A stretch of DNA of 64,000 bases from Jeotgalibacillus terrae (GTDB taxonomy: Bacteria; Bacillota; Bacilli; Bacillales; Jeotgalibacillaceae), in assembly GCF_016908195.1 (NCBI RefSeq), contig NZ_JAFBDK010000003.1, positions 62,001 to 126,000 of the forward strand, written 5' to 3'. The notes below the pieces were generated by a model, which had not been told where the DNA came from, searched no databases, and saw nothing but the letters and a program-made list of their open reading frames with translations. A program made the translations under genes and the position numbers. Of the stretch, positions 51,271 through 59,420 are shown piece by piece (within the stretch, counting starts at the first letter, position 1; the number at the start of each line of letters is the position of its first letter).

Positions 51271-52254
51271 CTACTTCAGTACAGCACCTGCTCTAAACCA
51301 GATGGTGAGTTGCGTGATCAGAAGAAATAATACTACCCATCCAATTATCGGCAGAAGTGCTACCTGAATTGTATCAATTGTATGGGCAGGAGCACTTTTT
51401 GTGATGGCAGCAGCAGTAAAGACAAAAAACATACCAAAAGTAAAATTTCTCGACCACTGAGTAACGTGATAGGAAAACAGCCCTTTACTGAACCCATAAG
51501 CAGCTACACGTTTTTTTGCACGAGTGATTTCAATAACTTCTATTCCAATAAATATAATCAGCACAATCAGCCAGAATGCATCGATTAAACCGGCAGACAA
51601 TGTATCTGCATATGCACAAGCAACTCCTGTAATAGATAAAGCACCGTGCACAATACAATTTGTATTAGTCCAGTCATCTATCAGGTTCCAATCTTCCCTT
51701 AAAAGATATCTTTCTCCAATTAATAATACTCCTGAGGCATAGAATACCAGACCGATCAATTGCATTAGTACAGTCATCCAGGAATAAGAAGTGCCTAAAA
51801 GCTGCACCCACAAAATAACGAGTGATTGCATTCCCACTGCTGACAACAGTACCACTCCATGCACAGGAATACGCTTTTGATATAACTTTACAAAACTGAT
51901 GATATAAACCGGCAGCAGGCTCAGGTAAAAAACAAAATTGATGAATGCGACCGGTTTAATCATATGCTCAATGAATGAAAACTGTTCAATTAGAACGTTA
52001 CACATCACGGCGATCCCCGCTATCCATGCTCCACTGACAAAAACATTCATTGGATTCCTGAAAAAAGACTGCCGGAAAGTCCGGTCTGTCAACTGCCATG
52101 CCAGCTTGCCATAAATAATGAAAAAAAGGAGAAGCAATAGAACAGTCAGTATGTCTGCTGATTGATTTATGATCTTAAATTCTTTTGATGCACCAAATAG
52201 AAAAATGCCGATTGCCATTACAATCGCGGCAGCGGCAGGATTGATAACTTTCAT
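51271..52254 (-). CDS. Ten-span membrane protein, SLAC1/TDT-like
   Basis: A 327-residue protein of about ten hydrophobic spans without a soluble domain. The spacing of spans and sections such as NPAAAAIVMAIGIFLFG and VVLLSAVGMQSLVILWVQLLG recall the SLAC1/tellurite-resistance/dicarboxylate transporter family, which carries anions. The match is by general look, so the substrate and even the family are tentative. Confidence 0.5.
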   Translation of the reverse strand: MKVINPAAAAIVMAIGIFLFGASKEFKIINQSADILTVLLLLLFFIIYGKLAWQLTDRTFRQSFFRNPMNVFVSGAWIAGIAVMCNVLIEQFSFIEHMIKPVAFINFVFYLSLLPVYIISFVKLYQKRIPVHGVVLLSAVGMQSLVILWVQLLGTSYSWMTVLMQLIGLVFYASGVLLIGERYLLREDWNLIDDWTNTNCIVHGALSITGVACAYADTLSAGLIDAFWLIVLIIFIGIEVIEITRAKKRVAAYGFSKGLFSYHVTQWSRNFTFGMFFVFTAAAITKSAPAHTIDTIQVALLPIIGWVVLFLLITQLTIWFRAGAVLK

Positions 52255-52346
52255 GTGATCGCTTCTTTCAAGACAAAATTTACTTCGTTGATACTAAAGA
52301 AAGATGAACGGTCTGTAAGCGTAAGTCAGAAAACACCCCGCTCTAC

Positions 52347-53420
52347 TTAACTTCTATTGCTATTTCCCGCAATAGAAGTTTTACGGTCCACCTGACCAAT
52401 CAGATAGGCAGAGCCAGGTATCCTTTTAATCAGATAGGCAGTTGTGATGCTTCCTGCTATTGAGAAAACAAATGCAGCAGGAGCAAAAATAGACGCTTTT
52501 AAATCAAAAGGAACAAAATTCGTAAACAGGACCAGAAACATCATATGTAACAAGTAAATTGAAAAAGAGTATTTACTGATCAGCTTAATAGGTCCAGGTA
52601 TCCCTTTTAAATAGGAGGTTACGTATAAGCCTCCAAGAAACACAAAGATCGTATAGAAAAGAACATCAACACGACTTGAAACAATCACGATATAATGTCC
52701 CTCAATCACATTGTAGAGGACAAACAGCCAGGACATCAGTGCCAATATGACAATTGCACTTCCTGCTTTTTTTAAAAATATCATCCACTCAGTAATATAT
52801 CTTCCCGCAAAATAAGCGATGACAAAAAAGATCAGCCAGCCCGGGAAGAAGATCCTGGTATTAGTCACCCATACTATGCCATCTAACAGCCCGCCAGCAG
52901 CAGAAGCTACTCTGAAAAAATGAAGGTAAGCGATATTGAGAGCTAAAGATAATGCAGTGACCAGATATGGATTAAACCGGTGAATATAACGGTTAAATAA
53001 AAAATGAAGCAGATAGAATTGAAAGATAATCAGAATAAAATAACCATGCCAGCGTGCCGCAATAATATAATTTTCGACTACTCTCAGAAAATAACTGAAA
53101 TCTCCGGCATTCAAGATCATATAAAATAAGCCATAGGCGATAGACATTGTAATGTAAGGGATAAATATAAAAGAGATTCTCTTTTTCCAAAATCCTTTAG
53201 GAGGAGAATTGTGATAGGAGTAACTCAGGAGAAACTCTGAAATCATGACAAAAATCGGTGTCGCAAAAATAAATGTCATCTGAGTCAGCTTGGCAATTTC
53301 GACCGTGGATGCCGGCAAATCAAAGTTCATTAAAACCTGAGAAGCTGTATGTATTAAGACAACACTTAAACATGCCATGGCTCTGATATAATCAATTCCA
53401 ATGACGCGAGCTTTTTTCAA
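52347..53420 (-). CDS. Membrane acyltransferase family 3 protein
   Basis: A 357-residue protein with ten spans. The catalytic-type His lies in GIDYIRAMACLSVVLIHTASQ, the hallmark of the OafA/WecH acyltransferase family, which acylates surface sugars or polymers. KYSFSIYLLHMMFLVLF is the matching motif near the end. TTG 53420 follows TGGAGG and is preferred to the upstream ATG at 53453. The acceptor is unknown. Confidence 0.88.
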   Translation of the reverse strand: MKKARVIGIDYIRAMACLSVVLIHTASQVLMNFDLPASTVEIAKLTQMTFIFATPIFVMISEFLLSYSYHNSPPKGFWKKRISFIFIPYITMSIAYGLFYMILNAGDFSYFLRVVENYIIAARWHGYFILIIFQFYLLHFLFNRYIHRFNPYLVTALSLALNIAYLHFFRVASAAGGLLDGIVWVTNTRIFFPGWLIFFVIAYFAGRYITEWMIFLKKAGSAIVILALMSWLFVLYNVIEGHYIVIVSSRVDVLFYTIFVFLGGLYVTSYLKGIPGPIKLISKYSFSIYLLHMMFLVLFTNFVPFDLKASIFAPAAFVFSIAGSITTAYLIKRIPGSAYLIGQVDRKTSIAGNSNRS

Positions 53421-53481
53421 TGTTATAACCTCCAAAATAAACAGCACTTTCAATAATATATCATACCAGACACTGGCACTT

Positions 53482-53514
53482 AAGGTAGAAGCGGGTCAGA
53501 CCCGCTTCTACCTT
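53482..53514. repeat. Perfect 33-bp palindrome with a GGGTCAGACCC centre
   Basis: Two 16-bp arms AAGGTAGAAGCGGGTC and GACCCGCTTCTACCTT around a single base. It lies between the divergent acyltransferase and ABC operon, with no T run, so it is not an ordinary terminator. Other hairpins in the window share the centre. Confidence 0.75.
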
Positions 53515-53574
53515 CTGACTCACCACTACCTCCCTCTACCCCACCACCACGTTAAAGAATTAAACGAAAAAGTA

Positions 53575-53602
53575 TTGACTTTCTTTTTTCTTCCGATATA
53601 CT
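53575..53602 (+). promoter_or_regulatory. Promoter of the ABC-SCO operon
   Basis: -35 TTGACT and -10 TATACT, 16 bp apart. Just downstream AATTCC (53611-53616) and GGATTA (53630-53635) form an imperfect inverted repeat that could be an operator. Confidence 0.65.
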
Positions 53603-53656
53603 TTACATACAATTCCGATTAAACAAATAGGATTAAATAGATAAGCAGGTGATGGT

Positions 53657-54442
53657 TTGTTTTTATCAATGAATAACGTACATAAGTCTTTTACAAATAA
53701 TGATAAGACTGAGCTTGTGCTTTCGGATATTCAGCTTGATGTGAAAGAAGGCGAATTCGTTTCGATCCTGGGCCCTTCAGGCTGTGGTAAGTCTACGCTG
53801 TTATCAATTGTTGCCGGGCTTGCTCATGCAACTGAAGGATCAATTGAACTTGAAGGCAAAACGATTAAAGGACCCTGCAAAGAACGCGGGATGGTGTTCC
53901 AGCAGGCAGCTCTATTTCCCTGGCTGACCGTTGAGGAAAATGTGATGTTCCCGCTTTTACCGGACATGTCAAAAAAAGAAGCGCAGCAAAAAGCACATCA
54001 ATACTTACAAATGGTGCAGCTGGGTGCTTACACAAAACACTCTCCACATGAGATTTCAGGCGGCATGCAGCAGCGTGTGGCAATCGCACGCGCACTTGCG
54101 ATGGATCCGGCACTGCTCTTAATGGATGAACCATTCGGTGCACTCGATGAGCAGACGCGTTCGCGACTCCATGAGATTGTAGAAAAGATCTTTCTTGAAA
54201 CAAAGAAAACGATTCTTTTTGTCACACACAGTATTGCTGAATCGTTAAAGCTGTCTGACCGTATTGTTGTCATGGGTACGCAGCCCGGCACGATCTTAGA
54301 AGTCATCGAACTGAACTTCCCGAGACCACGCTCTCAATCAAAAGAAGAGCTGCTATATTATGAAGAAAAAATACAGGCGTTATTGAAATCTGAGATTGAT
54401 AAGGTAACGGAAAAGGAGCAGAATCATGCAGCCAGCCGTTAA
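53657..54442 (+). CDS. ABC transporter ATP-binding protein (SsuB/TauB type)
   Basis: A 261-residue ATPase. Walker A is GPSGCGKST, the Q-loop is MVFQQAALFPWL, the signature is EISGGMQQR, Walker B is ALLLMDEPFGALD and the switch is VTHSIAES. It is of the nitrate/sulfonate/taurine-type importer group. The start is TTG 53657 just after AGGTGAT; ATG 53669 is an alternative. It overlaps the permease gene by 17 bases. Confidence 0.92.
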   Translation: MFLSMNNVHKSFTNNDKTELVLSDIQLDVKEGEFVSILGPSGCGKSTLLSIVAGLAHATEGSIELEGKTIKGPCKERGMVFQQAALFPWLTVEENVMFPLLPDMSKKEAQQKAHQYLQMVQLGAYTKHSPHEISGGMQQRVAIARALAMDPALLLMDEPFGALDEQTRSRLHEIVEKIFLETKKTILFVTHSIAESLKLSDRIVVMGTQPGTILEVIELNFPRPRSQSKEELLYYEEKIQALLKSEIDKVTEKEQNHAASR

Positions 54443-55181
54443 ACGGGTCATCTTTTACGTATTACTTTTTGGAATCTGGCAGGTTGCTGTCTATCTATTC
54501 GATGTATCTCCTGCTCTGCTGCCGGCACCGACTGATATATTCGTATCACTTTATGAAGGCTTCAGTAATCTCACACTGGTCTATGATCTGGTAGCCAGTT
54601 TCCGAAGATTATTTATCGGACTTGCGATTGCGCTGGTGCTGGGCCTTTTACTCGGCGTCCTGTTAGCTAAATCAAAAACAGCTGATGAAACGCTTGGCTC
54701 ATTGATTCTGGCTTTGCAGTCCGTACCAAGTATTGTCTGGCTGCCACTTGCGATTATGTGGTTTGGTCTGAATGAAATGGCTGTTATTTTCATTGTGGTG
54801 CTTGGTGCCACAATTGTGATGACAATCAATGTCCGCACGGGAATTATCAACGTTCCCCCGCTTTTTATAAAAGCTGCAAAGACTATGAATTACAGGGGCT
54901 TCAGATTGTTCAGTAAAGTAACCATTCCTGCTTCAATTCCTTATGCAGTAACAGGTATGCGCCTTGCATGGGCATTTGCATGGCGGGCACTAATGGCCGG
55001 TGAGCTGCTCAGCACAGGTCCCGGACTTGGCTATTCATTAAGATTTGCATCAGATTTTGGGGATATGAGCCGCGTCATTGCGATCATGCTCCTGATTATG
55101 CTGATTGGTATTATTGTTGACTTACTGTTTTTCCAGCGTATTGAAAAGAAAGTTCTTAGAAAATGGGGACTGGCAACATAA
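54426..55181 (+). CDS. ABC transporter permease (SsuC/TauC type)
   Basis: A 251-residue permease with six spans and the binding-protein-dependent loop KAAKTMNYRGFRLFSKVTIPASIPY, the EAA motif of the SsuC/TauC group. ATG follows AAAAGGAG inside the end of the ATPase gene. Operon member. Confidence 0.92.
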   Translation: MQPAVKRVIFYVLLFGIWQVAVYLFDVSPALLPAPTDIFVSLYEGFSNLTLVYDLVASFRRLFIGLAIALVLGLLLGVLLAKSKTADETLGSLILALQSVPSIVWLPLAIMWFGLNEMAVIFIVVLGATIVMTINVRTGIINVPPLFIKAAKTMNYRGFRLFSKVTIPASIPYAVTGMRLAWAFAWRALMAGELLSTGPGLGYSLRFASDFGDMSRVIAIMLLIMLIGIIVDLLFFQRIEKKVLRKWGLAT

Positions 55182-55203
55182 AAAATTATTGGAGGCGAAA
55201 GCA

Positions 55204-56205
55204 ATGAAAAAGACTTTAAGCGCATTATTCTTCCTAACGGCCATTCTGGTGCTATCAGCATGTGGCTCGGACAGCTCGTCAGGTGGCAGCAAGGATGAGG
55301 TCGTAATCGGTTATTTCCCGAATATTGACCACGTTCCTGCAATGGTGGCAAAAGAAAAGCAGTACTTTGAAGAAGCATTTGGTGAAGACAAAGAAGTAAC
55401 TTATAAAACATTCCCTGACGGCGGAGCGTTCATGACTGCACTGAAAACCGGTGATATTGACGCAGGATTTGTAGGACCCGGACCTGTCATGAACAACTAT
55501 GCGAATGGTGCTGATGTGAAAATTCTTGCCGGTGCCTCTTCAGGCGGAACAGTGGTTGTGGCAAGTGAGCAAAGTGGGATTGAAGGCTTAGAGGATCTTG
55601 GTGATCATACATTTATTACGCCTGGTGTCGGCTGTACACATGACGTTCAGATGGAAACATTCCTGAAAGAACAAGGCATCACTTCAGCCCGTATCGGCGG
55701 ATCATTAAAGCACGTTACAGGTAACCCGGCTCAATATCAGGCTATGTTTGAATCAGGGAAAGTGGATCTTGCAGCTGTACCTGAGCCATGGGCTTCAACA
55801 CTTGTCGCAAACGGAGCCAAAATCATCGTGGATACTGATGAGATTGCTTACGGCACAACTTTACCGAACACAGTACTTGTTACGAGTGGTAAGATGATCG
55901 AAGAACAAAGTGAACTTGTTGATCAGCTAACAGCAGCTCATGAAAAAAGCGTTGCATTTATCAATGAAAATCCCGAAGAAGCACAAACAATCGCAGTTGA
56001 TTCAATTGAAGAAATCACGAACCAGCGCATGGATGAGTCAATCATCGCAAGTGCATGGGAGCGCGTGTCGTACACAACTGAGGTTAACGCAGAAGTGATT
56101 CAGGCATTCGCTGACTCTTCACACGATCTGCAGTTCCTGAAAGAAAAGCCTGAATTCGATGAGTTAGTCGTTCCACAAGGCACAGAAGTAGGAAGTGCAC
56201 AGTAA
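55204..56205 (+). CDS. ABC transporter substrate-binding lipoprotein (SsuA/NMT1-like)
   Basis: A 333-residue lipoprotein (lipobox VLSAC, Cys20) with the NMT1/SsuA periplasmic-binding fold: VVIGYFPNIDHVPAMVAKEK, then FMTALKTGDIDAGFVGPGP and LAAVPEPWASTLV. It should bring a small organic anion such as a sulfonate to the permease, but the ligand is not evident. ATG 55204 follows TTGGAGG. The SCO gene starts two bases after its stop. Confidence 0.92.
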   Translation: MKKTLSALFFLTAILVLSACGSDSSSGGSKDEVVIGYFPNIDHVPAMVAKEKQYFEEAFGEDKEVTYKTFPDGGAFMTALKTGDIDAGFVGPGPVMNNYANGADVKILAGASSGGTVVVASEQSGIEGLEDLGDHTFITPGVGCTHDVQMETFLKEQGITSARIGGSLKHVTGNPAQYQAMFESGKVDLAAVPEPWASTLVANGAKIIVDTDEIAYGTTLPNTVLVTSGKMIEEQSELVDQLTAAHEKSVAFINENPEEAQTIAVDSIEEITNQRMDESIIASAWERVSYTTEVNAEVIQAFADSSHDLQFLKEKPEFDELVVPQGTEVGSAQ

Positions 56206-56207
56206 AT

Positions 56208-56786
56208 ATGAAAAAGTGGATCACAGCATGTTTCGCACTGCTGATCCTGCATGGATGTTCATCCGGGGTTAACCTGGATGAACATTTTTCCTTAAACGGG
56301 GAAGTCACTGACCTGCAGGCAGTCAATCAAAACGAAGAACCTTTTCACACAAATGATATGGAGGGTGAAATCTGGCTTGCAGCCTTCATCTTCACACATT
56401 GTGATACGGTGTGTATGCCAATGACTTACAACATGTCAGAGCTGCAAAAACAGTTAGATGCTGAGAACCTCGACTATCAATTCGTCTCCTTCACCATTGA
56501 CCCTGAACGCGATACCCCTGATGTCCTTAAGTCATATGGAGATCAATTCGAAGTGGATTATGCCAAGTGGGATTTCGTCTCAGGCTATAAACAGGAAGAT
56601 GTTGAACTGTTTGCCAACAGAGGCTTCCTCTCCCCTGCTGCACAGGTGGAAGGCTCTGATCAGTTTGTACATAGTACCTCACTTTACCTGATGGTTGGCG
56701 ACCGGATCCTGGAGAAATATGAAATGTCAGTTGACGTGCCTTATGAGAGAATAGTTGAGGCGGTTAAGTTGCTGCAGGATTACTAG
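56208..56786 (+). CDS. SCO1/SenC-family lipoprotein
   Basis: A 192-residue lipoprotein (lipobox LHGC, Cys17) with a thioredoxin fold on the outer face. The Cu-binding pair is Cys65-x3-Cys69 in FTHCDTVCMP, and the His ligand is in QFVHSTSLYLM. SCO proteins load copper into cytochrome oxidase or act as thiol reductases. Here the gene is fused into an ABC importer operon rather than an oxidase locus, which is unusual. Confidence 0.9.
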   Translation: MKKWITACFALLILHGCSSGVNLDEHFSLNGEVTDLQAVNQNEEPFHTNDMEGEIWLAAFIFTHCDTVCMPMTYNMSELQKQLDAENLDYQFVSFTIDPERDTPDVLKSYGDQFEVDYAKWDFVSGYKQEDVELFANRGFLSPAAQVEGSDQFVHSTSLYLMVGDRILEKYEMSVDVPYERIVEAVKLLQDY

Positions 56787-56822
56787 AGCGGAGTTTGGGA
56801 CAGACCCGGACTTCGCTTTTTC
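56787..56822 (+). terminator. Terminator-like hairpin of the ABC-SCO operon
   Basis: AGCGGAGTTTGGGACAGACC/ CGGACTTCGCT with a GGGACAGACCC centre, followed by TTTTTC. It begins at the SCO stop codon. Confidence 0.75.
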
Positions 56823-56882
56823 TTTTGTGCTTTCCGATTTACAATGGAGATACATACTTCCATCAATTTCAAGGAGATCAAT

Positions 56883-57281
56883 ATGAATATCTATCTTTTC
56901 TGGTTCATTCAGTTAACCTGGGGTGTGCTGATCAATGTAATCGGCATATGTATTGCAGCAGTTTTATTATGTACAGGTTCAAAACCGCACAGATTTAATC
57001 ATGCGATTTATTTTGAGGTTGGCGAAAAATGGGGCGGTGTGAATTTCGGAGGATTCTTTTTTGTGCAGAAAAATGCCCCTGACAGGCTTAAATCACATGA
57101 ATATGGCCACAGTTTTCAAAACCTGCTGTTAGGACCATTCATGATTGTGGCAGTAACGATTCCTTCTGCGGTCCGTTATCACGTCCGGAAGGTTCAATTC
57201 AAAAAAGGTTATTCTCTCAAGCCGTATGATGATTTCTGGTGTGAATCGTGGGCGACAGAATTGGGTCAGAAACACACATAA
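56883..57281 (+). CDS. Membrane protein with a HEYGH metalloprotease-like motif
   Basis: A 132-residue protein with an N-terminal span (QLTWGVLINVIGICIAAVLL), a loop, and SHEYGHSFQNLLLGPFMIVAV, in which HExxH is followed by a second hydrophobic stretch. The end is DDFWCESWATELGQKH. Short proteins of this kind are found across Firmicutes without a known role. The HEYGH sequence suggests metal binding. ATG 56883 follows AAGGAG. Confidence 0.8.
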   Translation: MNIYLFWFIQLTWGVLINVIGICIAAVLLCTGSKPHRFNHAIYFEVGEKWGGVNFGGFFFVQKNAPDRLKSHEYGHSFQNLLLGPFMIVAVTIPSAVRYHVRKVQFKKGYSLKPYDDFWCESWATELGQKHT

Positions 57282-57310
57282 CGGCAGTCTGGGTCTGACC
57301 CCGACTGCCG
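57282..57310. repeat. Intergenic hairpin with a GGGTCTGACCC centre
   Basis: Perfect arms CGGCAGTC/GACTGCCG around TGGGTCTGACCCC. A weaker relative (CCGGGACAGACCCGG) follows at about 57322-57337, close to the catE stop on the other strand. Confidence 0.65.
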
Positions 57311-57345
57311 CACATGGCCGCCCGGGACAGACCCGGACTGCGCAA

Positions 57346-58197
57346 TCATACTGTCAGCTTAATCTGATTTCCGGAAGGATCAAAAGTGACAACATACTCT
57401 CCTTCTTCGTCAACTGTTGCATCAATTGATTTTAGATTACGAATGGTTTCATTGAGTACTTCTTCGTCCGCAAACGATAGAACATATGACTCCAGCCCAA
57501 CACTTTCCGGATCAGGGGCCGGTGCGCCAACTCCATTCCAAACGTTAACACCAACATGATGATGGTAGTTTCCATAGGACAAGAATAAAGCCTGCCCCCC
57601 AAAGCGGTTAACCAGATCCATCCCCAGTCCTTTCACATAAAACTCTTCAGTTTTCTTAAGTTCAGAGACATGAAGATGAATATGACCCATGACTGTCTTT
57701 TCTGGCATTCCCTGCCATGGTTTCTCAGGCGTTGCGTGCGTCAATAGTTCATCAAAGTTCAATGGATCTACAGTCATTGCCACTTCTTCATTGCGCCACG
57801 ACCACTCAGCAGGATCACGGTCATAATAAATTTCAATTCCGTTTCCATCAGGGTCATTCAGGTACAGTGCTTCACTTACATCATGATCGGATGCCCCAAC
57901 ACGGATACCGTTTTCCGCGAAATGAATAACGATATTTGCTAAGTCTGAACGCTTCGGCAACAGAATCGCAAAATGATACAGACCAGTCGTTCTTCCCTGC
58001 TTTGGTTTCGCGTATTCAGGCTGCACAAGCGATAAAAAACTTGTACGTCCATCTGCAGTAAGCTTTGCGGTTGATGCTGTCTGGTCCAGCACACTAAACC
58101 CCAATTTATTTTGATAAAACTCAATCGAACGATGCAAATTCTCTACTTTTATTTCAACGTTACGGATAAACGTTGTTGGCTTTGAGTGAAATCCCAT
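57346..58197 (-). CDS. catE: Catechol-2,3-dioxygenase CatE
   Basis: Extradiol dioxygenase of the VOC family, 283 residues in two paired domains. Iron ligands are plausible as His in VMGHIHLHVSEL, His in YHHHVGVNVW and Glu in LESYVLSF; the first domain has NVEIKVENLHRSIEFYQNKL. It opens the ring of catechols and is part of the catechol detoxification system in B. subtilis. ATG follows AAAAGGAGAG. No YodC or other MarR partner lies adjacent. Confidence 0.92.
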   Translation of the reverse strand: MGFHSKPTTFIRNVEIKVENLHRSIEFYQNKLGFSVLDQTASTAKLTADGRTSFLSLVQPEYAKPKQGRTTGLYHFAILLPKRSDLANIVIHFAENGIRVGASDHDVSEALYLNDPDGNGIEIYYDRDPAEWSWRNEEVAMTVDPLNFDELLTHATPEKPWQGMPEKTVMGHIHLHVSELKKTEEFYVKGLGMDLVNRFGGQALFLSYGNYHHHVGVNVWNGVGAPAPDPESVGLESYVLSFADEEVLNETIRNLKSIDATVDEEGEYVVTFDPSGNQIKLTV

Positions 58198-58219
58198 ATT
58201 CAGCTCTCCTTTTAATCAA

Positions 58220-58235
58220 GTAACTTTATGTAACT
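58220..58235. promoter_or_regulatory. Direct-repeat operator candidate upstream of catE
   Basis: GTAACT is repeated 10 bp apart (58220-58225 and 58230-58235), one turn of the helix, about 25 bases upstream of the catE start and close to where the promoter should be. Confidence 0.4.
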
Positions 58236-58361
58236 AAGTATATTATATTAACAAAAGTACATCAAGCCATCCTGCAGTAAATGAATATCATTGATTGTTT
58301 TACAATATTCACTATACAATGACAACAATTATATAAAGTCTTTTTCGGAAAGGAGTATCTT

Positions 58362-58604
58362 ATGAACTTTGAAAACTTCGCAAAAGAGCACTGGCAAGGC
58401 AATCTTGATTTGTTTATAAAAGAGGCACTTACATTTTATCAGATGAAATCCCATATCGAGATTGAAGATCCATCAAAAAATGATTCACTCCTCTATCTTT
58501 CCTCAATCGCTGAAGAAAACATGTTATCAAGACTGGTTGAGGCCACTGGCGCTTATGAAGATATTGAATCGGCTTTTGAAGGAAGGGTTATAAGGAATTA
58601 TTGA
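58362..58604 (+). CDS. Hypothetical cytosolic protein
   Basis: An 80-residue acidic protein without hydrophobic segments (MNFENFAKEHWQGNLDLFIK, then EDPSKNDSLLYLSSIAEEN). ATG follows GGAAAGGAG. It stands alone between catE and bceR. The family was not recognised. Confidence 0.65.
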   Translation: MNFENFAKEHWQGNLDLFIKEALTFYQMKSHIEIEDPSKNDSLLYLSSIAEENMLSRLVEATGAYEDIESAFEGRVIRNY

Positions 58605-58730
58605 GCGAAGTCTGAACCGCACTCAAGCTTTTTCGTGTGCCTTTAATTAATACCGTTTAATCGTTTGTTATACATTTCCTTTTTATTCCTTCTCTTTGCT
58701 ATACTTCTACTGAAAGCGCAGGTGATTTGA

Positions 58731-59420
58731 TTGTTTAAGATTTTATTAATTGAAGATGATGAAACGCTATTTAAAGAGATAAAAGACCGACTCACAGACT
58801 GGCAGTATGACGTATACGGAGTGAAAGACTTTCAGAAGGTCATGGAGAATTTTGCTGACGTTCAGCCGGATCTGGTGATTATTGATATACAGCTGCCTAA
58901 GTTTGATGGATTTCACTGGTGTCGCATGATCCGTGAGCATTCGAATGTTCCGATTGTCTTCCTGTCTTCACGCGATCACCCGACAGATGTGGTGATGTCG
59001 ATGAACCTGGGGGCAGATGACTTTATCCAGAAGCCTTTTCATTTTGAAGTGCTGATTGCAAAGATTCAGGCGATTTTGCGCCGGGTCTACAATTACAGTT
59101 CAACTAGCTCAGATCTGAAGATGTGGATGGGTGCGACGATTGATCTCGAGAGTAATCGTGTTAAAAATGATCAGGGAGTGATTGAGCTCACGAAGAATGA
59201 AATCTTTATTCTGAAGCTGCTGGTTGAACGTAAAAATAAGGTCGTCAGCAGAGAGGATCTGATGAATCTGCTATGGGATGATGATCGGTTTGTCAGTGAT
59301 AATACGCTGACTGTGAATGTGAATAGGCTGCGAAAAAAACTTTCTGAGATCGGGCTTGGGGATGCGATTGAAACAAAAGTTGGTCAGGGATATATTGCGC
59401 TCGAACAGGTAGAAACATGA
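58731..59420 (+). CDS. bceR: Response regulator BceR
   Basis: An OmpR-type regulator of 229 residues. The receiver has the acidic pair IEDDETL, the phospho-acceptor in LVIIDIQLP, and the Lys in IQKPFHFE; the winged helix follows (LTKNEIFILKLLVE, NTLTVNVNRLRKKL). Together with BceS it controls the BceAB transporter. The start is TTG 58731 after AGGTGAT. It overlaps bceS by four bases (ATGA). Confidence 0.92.
   Translation: MFKILLIEDDETLFKEIKDRLTDWQYDVYGVKDFQKVMENFADVQPDLVIIDIQLPKFDGFHWCRMIREHSNVPIVFLSSRDHPTDVVMSMNLGADDFIQKPFHFEVLIAKIQAILRRVYNYSSTSSDLKMWMGATIDLESNRVKNDQGVIELTKNEIFILKLLVERKNKVVSREDLMNLLWDDDRFVSDNTLTVNVNRLRKKLSEIGLGDAIETKVGQGYIALEQVET

Noticed and set aside
53611-53635. CymR box in front of the ABC-SCO operon
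   Set aside because: The half-sites AATTCC and GGATTA are there, but the spacing does not fit the consensus as I recall it, so sulfur control is not claimed.
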